Source: Antedon mediterranea (taxonomy: Eukaryota; Echinodermata; Crinoidea; Comatulida; Antedonidae). From it: a stretch of 64,000 nt of DNA. Below are positions 34,367 to 46,270 of the stretch, piece after piece. The notes beneath the pieces were generated by a model. That model was not told where the DNA came from. It worked only from the letters and a program-made list of their open reading frames with translations, and did no database searches. How positions within the stretch are numbered: position 1 is the stretch's first letter; each line of letters begins with the position of its first letter. The stretch covers positions 14,733,001 to 14,797,000 of the forward strand of contig NC_092680.1 in assembly GCF_964355755.1 (NCBI RefSeq). Reading direction: 5' to 3'. A program made the position numbers and the translations under genes.

Positions 34367-35059
34367 AATTTTGAAACAAAGTATAAACAAAACCAAACAT
34401 GTATAATGTTATAAATTAAATATAAATAAATTTGTGGAAAGAGATTTAAAACTAATAGTCAACATTTAAAATTACATTTGAAGATACACAGAAGAGAGAA
34501 AACATACTGTACTGTATAAATGTTAATGTTCTGTGTGTTACTGTTTTTTGTACACACACACTTTCAATTTCAAAGTGTACACTGTTAGTAAATTGTTGTT
34601 TTAACATTTATTATAGTACTATGATACCTTTAGGACTTAATTATTGTATTATTTTAATTCACTTTATTGTGTCTCTCCAATGTATATTTTCAAATGGCTT
34701 TTATTCTCACAATATTCAGATTCATTGTGCGAGTTCTAATGTTTTTTAAAAATTCTCACTTTATGGCAATGGTTTATTATTATCTATTTTGTTTGATTGA
34801 CATTGTTTTATAGTATTAAATCTTTAAAACTCATAATAAACTTCAATGTATTATTTTTTTTTCTCTCTTTTGTGGCGTTAACCACTATTTTATGATTGAA
34901 TGATTTTACAGTACACTTCATCCAAATATATATTCCCTTGTTATTCTGTTCTGTTATTTTCTTGTACTTTCTTGTATCTTTTGGACAAAGGTATATATAT
35001 AAATAAATAAATATTTACAATATATAAAATGCAATACAATTACTCAACTATTCTATGCT
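34367..35059. other. No gene; AT-rich sequence
   Basis: No open frame of note. Low-complexity TATATATAAATAAATAAATA near 34990. Confidence 0.4.
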
Positions 35060-35250
35060 TTATAGATACAGAAGCATCCAAGAGAGAACATGTGTTGCTT
35101 CAATTCCAAACTTATATATGGTATAAACATTAATGTATTTCCATAAATCATTTGCTTCAGTACATTGGTAAAAGAAGTGTTTATCATCTATTATTACGGT
35201 AATATTGCATTTAAAGAGCCTTCTATTGGTAGGAATAATACAATGCAATA
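35060..35250 (-). pseudogene. LINE C-terminal zf-RVT-like fragment
   Basis: The minus frame reads MHCIIPTNRRLFKC, then DDKHFFYQCTEANDLWKYIN. H/FFxxC...FW is the pattern of the zinc-knuckle region that ends many LINE ORF2 proteins. The first part recurs at 37720-37804, where it is fused to other sequence. Confidence 0.5.
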
Positions 35251-36243
35251 GTTTGAAATTTAGCTGTTAAAGTTTGTTATCTTTAATATCATTTACTTTT
35301 CTTTTCCATGTCTTTAATGCCATAAACTTACAATATTTTGTTTTAAATTGTCAAAAATGACGGCCATTTTGAAATTGAAAACCCCCTTGCCTATGAACAC
35401 AAAATGAGCAAATACTTTTTGGATTCAGTGATGTATATTCTACAACATATCCAAATTTTATCAAATATAGCAAATAAAAATGCAACCTTCCAAAATATCC
35501 TAGACTATTATGCTGGCTTTACTTGCCAACTTCTTTTAAGTCATGCGATATGTGGTCACTTTTATCAGGAGATGAAAAAAGAAATGTGGTGAAGGAGTGA
35601 AGGAGGTGCCAACTTTGGCCTTGATGCATACTGCGAAATAGAGCATATTTCTGCTGAAAGGATGGCAACTGTTGACCATCTAACAAATATTGACAAATTA
35701 AGGAACAACATACTTTTGAAGGAAACCCTATCGGAATTGTTAAATTCAACAACTAAACAAAAGATACCCTATTTGGCTAAGACGTTGACTGAAACCGATA
35801 TGGTCTATATCGTAATAGGTGTTAAAGTAATGATGCGACAAACTGATATTCTAAGCACATCCCACTCACCAATATCTATGATGAAAACAAAATCCATCTA
35901 TCAACATATATTGGATCGATATAGTTATCCAGCAGGACAGTATCTAATCAGAAGACATTCTGCTCAGAAAATATCATTGTAAAATTAAAAACCATGGCAA
36001 ATACTGGCACAACATTAGTTCGAAGTAAAATAAAAGATTCCACTAGCAACATATATTTGACATCAAAGCAAAAGAAAGAAAAGAAATTAGAGGCATTGGC
36101 TGTAAGGAATACCAAAGTACAAAAAGTAGTTCAAAGTGAATTCAACCTATGCCAATCTTTCCTGGACTGGAAAGGCAAGAAATTGGCATTAGGAAAGCAT
36201 GCTGGTGTAAAGAAGTCATTACTAAACTTACTCATAACAAACG

Positions 36244-36275
<32 letters not shown>

Positions 36276-36883
36276 ATGCGAGAAAATGGGCCTCATTTCT
36301 TTCAGACTGCAAGGAAAGCATATACCACAAGTATTTAGAAATACTATAATATACACAACAGTTGAATTTGCAGGCTCAAAATTTCAAGCAAAATGTTCAA
36401 CTGGTCTTCAATATGTTGAACATGTACAAAGACTGCTTTTAAAGCCACGCAATAGCACCAACATCATAATATGCGAGGAAAATTTTTTTTTCACTCCAGA
36501 TTTTTTTTAAATGGGCGAAAGACAAAATTTAAAGAAGGAAAAGACCAAAGTGTCAAGCCTTCATTTGCTCATATGTAAGCAGCACAGAAATTAGACCCCT
36601 ATAAAATTTAGTTCAAGGACCTGTGGAATCACATGACCTCCTTTGCAGCTAAGGTTGGGTCTCTGGAATTTGACTTATTATCATTAAATAGTCAGATACT
36701 GAGAAACCAACACTTGCATTTACTTTGTGTGTATTATTTCACAGATCATTTTGGGACCCGGATAACAAATTTGGCGATCCTGCCAGGACCATACTTATAT
36801 TAAAGAAGTTGAACAAAGAAGTACCACTTAGAGAATTTAAGTATGGAGCAACAGAACCTGACCCAAAAGTTATTCCAGTTAAC
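35163..36883. repeat. Segmental duplication, copy A
   Basis: Matches 37717-39394 almost throughout. Differences include a 29-A run at about 36244-36272, where copy B has GTTTCAAAAC, an extra GAAAAGACCAAAGTGTCAAG block near 36539, and loss of everything after ATTCCAGTTAAC at 36883, where copy B continues to a stop codon. Contains the open frames described under copy B. Confidence 0.85.
35662..36338 (+). pseudogene. Unidentified ORFs in copy A
   Basis: Frames MATVDHLTNIDKLRNNILLK (35662-35982) and MANTGTTLVRSKIKDSTSN (35994-36338) follow one another in different frames. Upstream, 35506-35591 reads YYAGFTCQLLLSHAICGHF. They look like one eroded TE protein, but I do not recognise the family. The second frame runs through the poly-A tract, which gives a run of lysines. 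Confidence 0.35.
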
Positions 36884-36955
36884 TTTTGTTTCTTTTATTA
36901 GACACAAGAAGAAATAACCAAATTACCCCACCATCCATCTCATACCAAAAGGCAG

Positions 36956-37495
36956 TTAGTATTGCAAATGGGTGAACATTTTTAGTAGACTGCCAATCAA
37001 TGATCGATGCTTCAATGTGACAAACTGTGGCATATTCCGTTTGTAGTATGGTGCTAACTTGAGTAACAGATCACTAGGTGCTTGCGCTTTACCCAGTGCA
37101 CCAGCTCCTTCTGAATTGGCAAGTTGTTTTTCCATGTTTTGTGTGTAGAATTCTTTGTTGACGTCTGACTTGGGCATATCATGCTTAATATTTAACGCTG
37201 CATCATGCACCTGAATTGGTAAACCATATTCTAAATCTAAGAGACATGTTTGGCAGACATTTTTAATCTTACTGCACGTTTGGCAAACCTCTGTTTTCTT
37301 AAACCTCATTCTGGCACCAGGACAGCAACAATATATAGTGAAAGGCCGCTCACAAATTTTGCATTCCTTTCCAAATTTCTCTTTAATCATTCTGACATAC
37401 GGATTATCCCCAAGACAAGTCTGACAAAGAATCGGGAAATCTGCATCTTCCCAACCTTGTCTATTGTAAGTATTTGCTCCCTTGCTTGTCGCCAT
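36956..37495 (-). pseudogene. RBM22: RBM22-like fragment (spliceosome factor)
   Basis: From ATG 37495 the frame reads [20 protein letters not shown] and [59 protein letters not shown] and [16 protein letters not shown], the N-terminal zinc-binding region of RBM22, which in the spliceosome contacts U6 snRNA. Similarity stops after YYKRN (about 37034); the following 25 codons are unrelated and the CCCH finger and RRM are absent. The residues normally RW before CPG are CC, and about three residues are missing before PYYKRN. No intron interrupts the 154 matching codons, so a processed or captured copy is likely. It sits between the two segmental duplicates. Confidence 0.8.
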
Positions 37496-37516
37496 CTTGG
37501 TTTTTGAAGTAAAAAT

Positions 37517-37816
37517 CTAAAGTAAACAGGTTAAATATTTGTTCTGTTGTTTATATAAATCTATTAAAATCTTTCTTAGTATAGCCACATTGATAGGCCG
37601 TAAAAAAACAATTTGGTTTTCAATTTGAAAACCCCTCACTATAGAATGGCTTACAAATATAGAAAGCAATATAAAATATATCAAACCTCTGTCACGACGA
37701 GCAGGCCACGATGTAACCAATTGGTAAAAGAAGTATTTATCATCTATTATTACGGTAATATTGCATTTAAAGAGCCTTCTATTGGTAGGAATAATACAAT
37801 GCAATTTAGCTGTTAA
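37517..37816 (-). pseudogene. Chimeric LINE C-terminal fragment
   Basis: The minus frame starts with the same MHCIIPTNRRLFKC and DDKYFFYQ as at 35060-35250, then switches at about 37720 to unrelated sequence. The switch point coincides with the left edge of segmental copy B. Confidence 0.45.
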
Positions 37817-39394
37817 AGTTTGTTATCTTTAATATCATTTACTTTTCTTTTCCATGTCTTTTAATGCCATAAACTTACAATATTTTGTTTTAAATTGTCA
37901 AAAATGACGGCCATTTTGAAATTGAAAACCTCCTTGCCTATGAACACAAAATGAGCAAATACTTTTGGATTCAGTGATGTCTATTCTACAACATATCCAA
38001 ATTTTATCAAATATAGCAAATAAAAATGCAACCTTCCAAAATATCCTAGACTATTATGCTGGCTTTACTTGCCAACTTCTTTTAAGTCATGCGATATCTG
38101 GTCACTTTTATCTGGAGATGAAAAAAGAAATGTGGTGAAGGAGTGAAGGAGGTGCTAACTTTGGCCTTGATGCATACTGCGAAATAGAGCATATTTCTGC
38201 TGAAAGGATGGCAACTGTTGACCATCTAACAAATATTGACAAATTAAGGAACAACATACTTTTGAAGGAAACCCTATCGGAATTGTTAAATTCAACAACT
38301 AAACAAAAGATACCCTATTTGGCTAAGACGTTGACTGAAACCGATATGGTCTATATCGTAATAGGTGTTAAAGTAATGATGCGACAAACTGATATTCTAA
38401 GCACATCCCACTCACCAATATCTATGATGAAAACAAAATCCATCTATCAACATATATTGGATCGATATAGTTATCCAGCAGGACAGTATCTAATCAGAAG
38501 ACATTCTGCTCAGAAAATATCATTGTAAAATTAAAAACCATGGCAAATACTGGCACAACATTAGTTCGAAGTAAAATAAAAGATTCCACTAGCAACATAT
38601 ATTTGACATCAAAGCAAAAGAAAGAAAAGAAATTAGAGGCATTGGCTGTAAGGAATACCAAAGTACAAAAAGTAGTTCAAAGTGAATTCAACCTATGCCA
38701 ATCTTTCCTGGACTGGAAAGGCAAGAAATTGGCATTAGGAAAGCATGCCGGTGTAAAGAAGTCATTACTAAACTTACTCATAACAAACGTTTCAAAACAA
38801 AGAAAAAGAATGCGAGAAAATGGGCCTCATTTCTTTCAGACTGCAAGGAAAGCATATACCACAAGTATTTAGAAATACTATAATATACACAACAGTTGAA
38901 TTTGCAGGCTTAAAATTTCAAGCAAAATGTTCAACTGGTCTTCAATATGTTGAACATGTACAAAGACTGCTTTTAAAGCCACGCAATAGCGCCAACATCA
39001 TAATATGCGAGGAAAATTTTTTTTTCACTCCAGATTTTTTTTAAATGGGCGAAAGACAAAATTTAAAGAAGAAATTTGCTCATATGTAAGCAGCACAGAA
39101 ATTAGACCCCTATAAAATTTAGTTCAAGGACCTGTGGAATCACATGACCTCCTTTGCAGCTAAGGTTGGGTCTCTGGAATTTGACTTATTATCATTAAAT
39201 AGTCAGATACTGAGAAACCAACACTTGCATTTACTTTGTGTGTATTATTTCACAGATCATTTTGGGACCCGGATAACAAATTTGGCGATCCTGCCAGGAC
39301 CATACTTATATTAAAGAAGTTGAACAAAGAAGTACCACTTAGAGAATTTAAGTATGGAGCAACAGAACCTGACCCAAAAGTTATTCCAGTTAAC
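37717..39394. repeat. Segmental duplication, copy B
   Basis: Second copy of 35163-36883, offset about 2.55 kb. It keeps the ancestral sequence where copy A has the poly-A run and also keeps the 3' coding end. Confidence 0.85.
38208..38872 (+). pseudogene. Unidentified ORFs in copy B
   Basis: Same two frames as copy A (38208-38528, 38540-38872). The first is identical to copy A at protein level across 106 residues. Its central part, KQKIPYLAKTLTETDMVYIV, is well formed, so selection or very recent duplication explains its preservation. Family not recognised. Confidence 0.35.
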
Positions 39395-39457
39395 GAAAGA
39401 TATCAGGGGAAACTCTATGATCTGGGAAAGAACCAGCTCCAAGAACTTGGATTTTAG
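39236..39457 (+). CDS. Unidentified C-terminal exon in copy B
   Basis: After a TTATTTCACAG acceptor (39255) the frame reads SFWDPDNKFGDPARTILILK, REFKYGATEPDPKVIPVN and ends QGKLYDLGKNQLQELGF before TAG. The acceptor and clean ending support a real terminal exon. The same exon starts in copy A but is cut off at 36883. Function not recognised. Confidence 0.4.
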   Translation: MCVLFHRSFWDPDNKFGDPARTILILKKLNKEVPLREFKYGATEPDPKVIPVNERYQGKLYDLGKNQLQELGF

Positions 39458-39929
39458 GGTTAATTTTTCATTATATAATTTAGGCCTAAGTAGCATTTTA
39501 ATTTTTATATCATTATAATGTTTGATATAAGGAACAATTATTAGTTGTATGTTATTTAGTTCTATAATCATGTTTTATATTCAAAATTGCCAAATTAAGA
39601 TACCTATTGTTTGAATGCTAGAGCGAGCTGGGATTTACCATTATCACTCGGGTGATGGTTATGTTTATTTTTCGGTGACCTATTTAATGTTCATATACTA
39701 GTTTATGTGATTTTAATTTCTTTGGTTAAAAACTGTAATCAATAATTGTGGAAATTATTTTTAGTCATAATAATTGACCCCGCTTTATAATGGACGATGA
39801 CGAGTTGCATATAAACTTAGTATAAAAAGTACATATTAAAAATCACTGTTTGGTTGCAAAATTTGTACCAAGAGATTCATGTAAAATGTTTTCCTTTAGA
39901 ATCTGGTCCACAATACCGTTCCGGTAACA

Positions 39930-40000
39930 ATAGGGAGTCTACTACTACTACTAGGCCTACTAGTAGTAGTGGTAGTAGGCCTACTACTACAACTAGTGGG
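39930..40000. repeat. Palindromic CTACTACTAGGCCTACTAGT cluster
   Basis: TAGGCCTA lies at the centre of repeated CTACTA/TAGTAG triplets, giving two overlapping inverted repeats. Confidence 0.55.
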
Positions 40001-40593
40001 CCACTTCCAACATCGTGGATGAGCATAGGAGGCTATTCCGAAGAACACCAATCGTAAGGATATATATATATTTAAATTAAAAATGTGCTTTATAAACCTA
40101 TTATATAATACACACTCTTAAAACAAAAGTGTTACATTTAACACTAACACTACAAGGACGTTTGCAAAGTGTTACATTTAATAATGTGAGAGGGATAGAT
40201 ACCGGTACTACGTCGCGGTAGGATTTTTATACACTAAGTATACAGGAGTGTAATTGCTAACTTGTTGGGTAATGGATTGATAGCTGCTTCTTTAAAACGA
40301 ACAATTATATTAGTCCGAATTATACTGATAATTTATCCATCTATGCGCCAATCAATATGCACGTAGCCGCATTAAAATGAAACATTGACGTTCGATTGAA
40401 TTTGCCGCTAATTGGAGGCCCTTCAGACCGTCATCATTATATATTTATAAAAGATACCAATCCAAACAACAAACAAAGCCTATGCTCACATTGGCAAGAC
40501 TAGTATTCCGTGATCACAGGAATGGTCGAATATTATAGAAGACAAAATGAATAAGAATCAATACATTTTTGAACAGTTAGGCCTATATTAAGG

Positions 40594-41172
40594 ATGACGG
40601 AGATGCTTTTAAATGTTACACTGCCCGCCGCACACATCATTGAATCTCCTGGGAAATACATTAACCATAACAAGATTTTCTATAATGTACACACTCACTT
40701 TCATTTTGATTCCAGAGATGTTTTTGGCCTCAGCCACTATGCTAAATGGGGAAAACTGTTTAAATGTTTTAATGAAATTTTTCATTTACGTGCGTTTATT
40801 TTCTATAGATTTAATCTTGGCTATCTCAGTCCGGCCTTACGCAACTTCTTCACGCAACACAAGTAAGACTTTATTGTTGAAAATTTAGGCATAAAGAAAA
40901 TAGGTACTAAGTCGTACTTTATTGATATAATAAAACATATAGGTTAGGTCTGCCATACTTTCTGCAGGTTTAAGCAGTAGAACTGAAATGAACAATATAA
41001 TTTTGTTTTCAGCAAGACATTTGACAAAAGAAATTATGTGTCTGCCAACAAAGGACTGCATTGAGGTACCGTCTCTAGCATACCAGCGTATACTGCAGGC
41101 GAACGGCATTGGAAAGAAAAAGATACGGTTTACCTGTAATGCAGATGCCGAAGAGGTCCGAAGTATACTAAG
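40594..41172 (+). CDS. Possible HECT-family N-terminal exons
   Basis: The exon 41013-41172 (acceptor TTTGTTTTCAG, donor AAG|gtatag) reads CIEVPSLAYQRILQANGIGK and IRFTCNADAEEVRSILR. The block VPSxxYxxILxxxGIGxxxIxFxxxAxxEEV is like the N-terminal region of G2E3-like HECT proteins expanded in invertebrates. Upstream, 40594-40865 is open in two frames and ends at ACAA|gtaaga; the frame starting 40613 has the phase that joins to 41013. Other HECT-like pieces lie at 44970 and 46775, but OB-fold locus 3 intervenes, so they may not be one gene. Confidence 0.35.
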
Positions 41173-41558
41173 GTATAGATTTTACATTCTGACTTTAGCA
41201 TGTTATTAAAATATTACTCTCGGCCGAAGAGTATTGTATGCAAAATGTGGTTATGTAGGTCTATGCCTGTTCTAAATTCTGGAAATTTGAATTTACTTTT
41301 AAACACTTTGGAGAAGACCTATAGTGTTTCAATTCTATAGCGGGGCCTTTCATTAATTTTTCTGACATCGGTATTAAGTTTCACAATTTGTAATCTTTCT
41401 CCACAAAAATAAGACAACAAAAACCTTATAGGCCTACACTATATTATCATATTGCAATTTAATTGAAAGATTATTTTCTATAAACTGATGTTTTCTGTTA
41501 CGGTATTCAATGGAAATGTTTATGTAATGTAAGTGTGACATTAGCCCAAACGTTTTAG

Positions 41559-42353
41559 GCAATACATTATGATGTCAGAGCTGATGGATTCCCCTGTGAA
41601 AAGGAAAACGTCCGTGTCCGGAGTTGTAGAAGAGGTATCTGAATAGTGAATGCATTACCAGGGTTAATAGAGAAGCCAAATTAATTATATAATGTTGAAG
41701 GTTGTGAATCGACCTTTAGGAGTAATGGTACAACGGTATTGTTGTACTGTAGTAATTAAATGTGGACAAGATTGGTCTTTCATTTAAAGACTAATATCGT
41801 GTGATGTTGAATGCTCATGCAAGACATAGAAATTGATGTTCTGTTAATTAAGAGATATGTTGTGAAATAAATGTTGTTTTGAATGTTGCAGGTGTACCCT
41901 ATGAGGGTTGATAGCAAATGGAAATGACTCGATTTCCGGATTTCGGACGGGGGAGTAACAGCATTAAGTGCAAACTATGGAATCAATGTTCATCACAACT
42001 TGATGAAGAAAGTGTTGGAAAGAAAATTATAGTTAAAAACGTTGAGGTTGACATGTTCAACAATGTTAAAAGTGTACAGTCAACTGATTTAACCACGGTG
42101 GAGGTAATGTTTAGTCAGAAAATATGTTATTTAAACGGTGGTCACAATTTGTTCAATGCAAATGAAGACTGTTTCGTTTACCTATTTCTTTAATTATTAA
42201 AATAACCAGGAAGTGTGTTTATTTCAGTTCGTAGAAGAAGAATGTAAAGTAAAGGTGACCATCATTGGTGTAGATGAAGAAGAGTACTTTAACGTTATTA
42301 CATTACTGCATGTACATGCCATAAGAATGTTTACTGCGTTAGAGAATAATTGA
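41559..42353 (+). CDS. OB-fold gene, RPA70-like (locus 3), three exons
   Basis: Exon 41559-41634 (acceptor CGTTTTAG, donor GAGGAG-like|gtatct) reads MMSELMDSPVKRKTSVSGVV, homologous to exon B of loci 2 and 5. Exon 41915-42103 (acceptor GTTGATAG, donor GAG|gtaatg) reads MTRFPDFGRGSNSIKCKLWN and VKSVQSTDLTTVE, an OB-fold exon C with LWN in place of LWG. A terminal exon 42228-42353 follows TATTTCAG and gives FVEEECKVKVTIIGVDEEEY before TGA. All junctions are phase 0. A second possible acceptor at 41891 would introduce a stop. No exon A was found upstream, so the gene may be truncated. Confidence 0.5.
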
Positions 42354-42529
42354 AAGTTCATCCCACTTTTATTTCCATAAAAACATATATATTGTACAGT
42401 TCTGTTATACATCACTTTATATGTTTTGACCCATTGTGTTTTTAAATACGTTGACAAAAATCTTATCTTATATACTTTAATTTATTTTATTATTAACTAT
42501 TTATTATAAAAAAAACCTCCATCCATTAA

Positions 42530-42950
42530 ATGGAAACCACAAAGGCTTCCAGATTTAGTACAAATTCTACACAAAATTGCGAAAATACAATATGCACACG
42601 ACTGGCGGGCAATTCTTACGTTATCCCTAGATTAAAAAAATATACAGTGCCAAATTCGGTTTGGATAGGGAAATCTGAAGAAGAAAAAAACCATTATGTT
42701 TCACGATTTCTGAAAATATCACTGAACAAAACAAAACACAGTTGAAAAAACAACAACATCTAAAGACAGGAAATTAATTATTCCTGCAACACCACAATGC
42801 GCTAAAAAACCAGGACAAAAAAAGTACCAGAGTTGCAAAAACCACATCATTCAGAAAGAAATAAGATTTGTATCTAGGTCTGACGGAAGTAATGGTGAAG
42901 ATTCTAATGACATAATGTAATTGGTGTAATAATCAATAATATGTGTTCCA
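42530..42950 (+). other. Unassigned open frame
   Basis: A 71-codon frame from 42530 (METTKASRFSTNSTQNCENT) is Asn/Thr/Lys-rich with no domain. It could be the N-terminal part of the transposase fragment that follows. Confidence 0.25.
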
Positions 42951-42974
42951 TTTTTGTACAATATACTAAGCAAA

Positions 42975-43400
42975 AATTATGCAACGTTTACCTTTTCAGG
43001 CTGTTCAGGTTCTTCTAAAGTCTTCCATAATATGCTACTGAAGTATATGCCAAAGCAAAGTCACGACAGCCACGAGTGTATGGTGGCAAGAGGCTGTTCA
43101 GCAGTATTAGACTATAACGAGTGTATGGTGGCAAGAGGCTGTTTAGCAGTATTGGACTATAACTTGCATACTTGCCGAGAGGCTGAAATAGACCACAAGT
43201 ATTCGGTCGAATGGTCAAAGCCTTCAAAGAGATATGTGGCAAAATGTGTCAGGAAGCCAAAAGATTATGTGTTCAGGACCGATTTAATGAAGGGCGTATT
43301 TGAACAAGCTATTCAAGTCTTCAATATTTCTACAATATACGGTGGTTATAAGCAGTTTATGCACTGTAGCACAGAATTACTATTAGGATACAGTAATTAA
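42975..43400 (+). pseudogene. C-terminal fragment of an animal DDE transposase-like protein
   Basis: The frame reads VFHNMLLKYMPKQSHDSHEC, MVARGCLAVLDYN, then VEWSKPSKRYVAKCVRKPKD and FRTDLMKGVFEQA. This is the C-terminal pattern of the family whose catalytic part appears at 54.8-55.6 kb. A 45-base unit encoding ECMVARGCSAVLDYN is duplicated in tandem (about 43075-43164), which would disrupt the fold. Confidence 0.45.
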
Positions 43401-44202
43401 TTTTTTTTAATTCACATTGTGTTTTAGTCAAAACGGTTAAATTGTGGACTTCGAACAGTATCGAACGTTTAAGAGGGTGTTTTTAATGTACTGATTGGCA
43501 AGTATTTTATGAGTCGTCATCAAATGTGAATGAAATGGTGGATGTTATAACATCATATAATTGATAGCAATGGCCCTGGTGCATGGTGGAATATCTACGT
43601 TTTTTCGACCTACGACAAAGCCACAGTCGGTCAAGAGTTTCTAAATTATTTGTGAAGAAATTCAACGGTTCCGTATTCTCCTACCCACCTACCATTCAAA
43701 AAGGTAAAAGGTTCGCTGATGCATTCAAGTTTAATTACCTCTCACCATTTAAGTAAGCACACATAGTTGATCACAAAGCAACCCCTCTCTAGACTAGTCC
43801 TGCTATGTTTATTTTACTCAACTTTTTATGTAAAAACCGTACATATCATAGTTTTATTCACTACATGCCTGTGTTGATTACTATATTTTCACCACTCAAA
43901 TGTGCAGTTATGCAATTTGTTCTTAATCATAGACTTGTTTTAACACACTAAAAACAAATAAAATAATGATGCAGAATTCTTTTTTAAGTACAGTCTTTAA
44001 AATTAATGAAAAATGGAGGTACGGTAATGTGGGATCCAAAGTAATTTACAAGATTTAATAATGTTCCTGATAAAGTTGAAAACAAATGTGACAATGCTGA
44101 AAATAATATGATTTTATGATGATATTAATGTGAATAAAAGTTGTATTTACGAAAACAAAAGAGAAAAAAAACATGATAAATTATTAGTTGATCTATAACT
44201 AA

Positions 44203-44233
<31 letters not shown>

Positions 44234-44960
44234 CAGAATAAAAATAATTATAATGATGATAGTCGACCTACATCAAGCGATTTTATTCATATTATAATAC
44301 AATTAAAATTTTGTTTAAAACAATTCAGATACAGTCTGTAACTCCAATAGATGGCCTAAGAACCAGTGGATGAGACTGAAGACTTCTTATATTTATCGGA
44401 ACACATATGTTACATCAATGGATGTAAAAACAGTTAAGAGAGAGAATATGCATTGTTAATTAAATATATGTTTGATCGAAACAAATGTATACGATGATAT
44501 AGTTAGAATAGATTATATGTATACAAAGAAGAAATCAGTACTAGTAGAAATTATATAAGAACAGGTTACGAAATGAATACAACTGATTGCTGTAATCAGA
44601 AGAAAAAACAAACATTGTTAATAGAAAAAAAAAGTAAAACTACTGAGGAAACGGAAATGTAATATATTATATGAAATGAGAGTATATACAACAATTGTAA
44701 TATATTTATGAAAGATTGAATGATGAATAAAGGTGGTGGCTACCACAAAAGATCCAAAAAAAAATCAATGGTTGTAAAAACCCATATAGTAAAGCGCCGT
44801 TAAATTTTATGTCTTGGACAGAATACGTTCCAGATTTGAAAGGTTTGTAAATAATTGTTTTATAACTTTTCACAAATGTCTATTGCTAAAAACATTGTTT
44901 ACGCGGTAACATAATAACTCAAAATCGTCGTTTGGGCAGTTCAATTAGTTAAATTGATAC
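43401..44960. other. No recognised gene
   Basis: AT-rich; includes an (AAT)n microsatellite at 44206-44235 and several degraded frames. Confidence 0.4.
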
Positions 44961-44969
44961 ATCAGACTT

Positions 44970-45172
44970 ATCTCCAATGGGATTTGACAGAAAAATCAAA
45001 GTGAATTTCTTCACAAAAGAGGGGCCTTCAGCTAAGGGGTATCCTAAAGTTTCAACATGTGCATCAATTGTTCACTTACCAAGGGGAATAGAAGACCCAA
45101 TTCTCTATTAACTTATATATAGAAATATTTGATGACGCAGTTATATTGGGAAAAGGTTTTGGTAAGTTGTGA
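44970..45172 (+). pseudogene. HECT E3 ligase C-lobe fragment
   Basis: The frame reads SPMGFDRKIKVNFFTKEGPS, then YPKVSTCASIVHLPRGIEDP, and after a one-base shift near 45110 LYIEIFDDAVILGKGFGKL and TGA. STC followed by a hydrophobic-L-P stretch and a final GFG is the HECT C-lobe pattern, with the STC cysteine being the ubiquitin-accepting residue in the family. The frameshift and missing N-lobe suggest a broken copy. Confidence 0.55.
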
Positions 45173-45830
45173 GTATGTTGCAACATATTCTACATCAGTA
45201 TATTCTGTTGTTCTGTATACAAGTATACATACAGCAGTTTTAACAGGTTATTTGGTTCATTCAAACTTGAATCTTGAATTTTAATTTAAAAACGTTTAAC
45301 TGTACTGAACAATTACAAAATAATAGATGGTTGATCAATATGACATAAATAATCTTGATTTATCTTTCTTGATTTTCTATGCTAATTGTAACAGCATTGT
45401 ACACTATGTAACATTTTTTAACTTTTACAAACAATGTATGCTAGAAAAACATCATTTTTGGTAGAGGAATGATTGGTTATTCAGATAATTTAAATGTTTA
45501 AGAAAGATATTTTGTTATAATTGTAAGTTCCACACTATTCTGATAGTTTACTTTGTTACCATATCTATATTCTATATAGAGTATCAATAAGAATATATGG
45601 TAAAATTTAGTGTCTTGTAATAAATTGTATTATATCTAAATATACATGTAAACCATTTTGAGTACTTTCCTTCATATGGTCTATTTCTTGAGTCAAATGA
45701 TCATATGCCATTTCAAGTAATGGGATGTTAGGCTCCTCAACAATAACATGTGGATTTGTATTGTATTTCACAATATAATGAGAAAAACAGCATATGAATA
45801 AAAAATTGTTTGTGAATTGTGAATCCACGG
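45173..45830. other. No recognised gene
   Basis: Low-complexity AT-rich sequence without domain-bearing frames. Confidence 0.4.
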
Positions 45831-45869
45831 AAACAGCAAGATACTATGCAATTGCACTCAAAGCTCTTT

Positions 45870-46270
45870 TACGCCGAGTATGTGGCCAATCAAGTCACAA
45901 AATTCTGTCAAACTGATGGATCGAGATGGCCTGCGAGATGTAGATGTAAAGAATCAACTGGCTCTGGCTCACCCAAGGCAGATGACATTTGCAGCTTTAC
46001 GGGAAGAACTACACATCATCTCCTTTGAATTGGCACAGGACCAATATCGGTTTGGCGGGGGTCTCACCAGAAAAGCTGTAACAAGACCCAAAGACCGTTT
46101 TGCAAAGAGCGAAGTGAAATCAATACCAACCACAAATATTTACCTCAAAATATTAGATTAGTTAAAGGCTTTAGAGGTATGCATTCAATGGATCGAAAAC
46201 AAGCCAGAAAGTTATGACAGACCTCGGGCACAACCTCGAAGAAACACCTGCTTCAAATGCAATTAAAGTA
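45870..46270 (+). pseudogene. Gypsy gag fragment, copy 1
   Basis: The frame 45880-46161 reads MDRDGLRDVDVKNQLALAHP and LTRKAVTRPKDRFAKSEVKS. After a stop it continues [19 protein letters not shown], ending at the first cysteine pair of a zinc knuckle (CFKCN). This is the capsid end and basic linker of a Gypsy gag. Confidence 0.6.
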
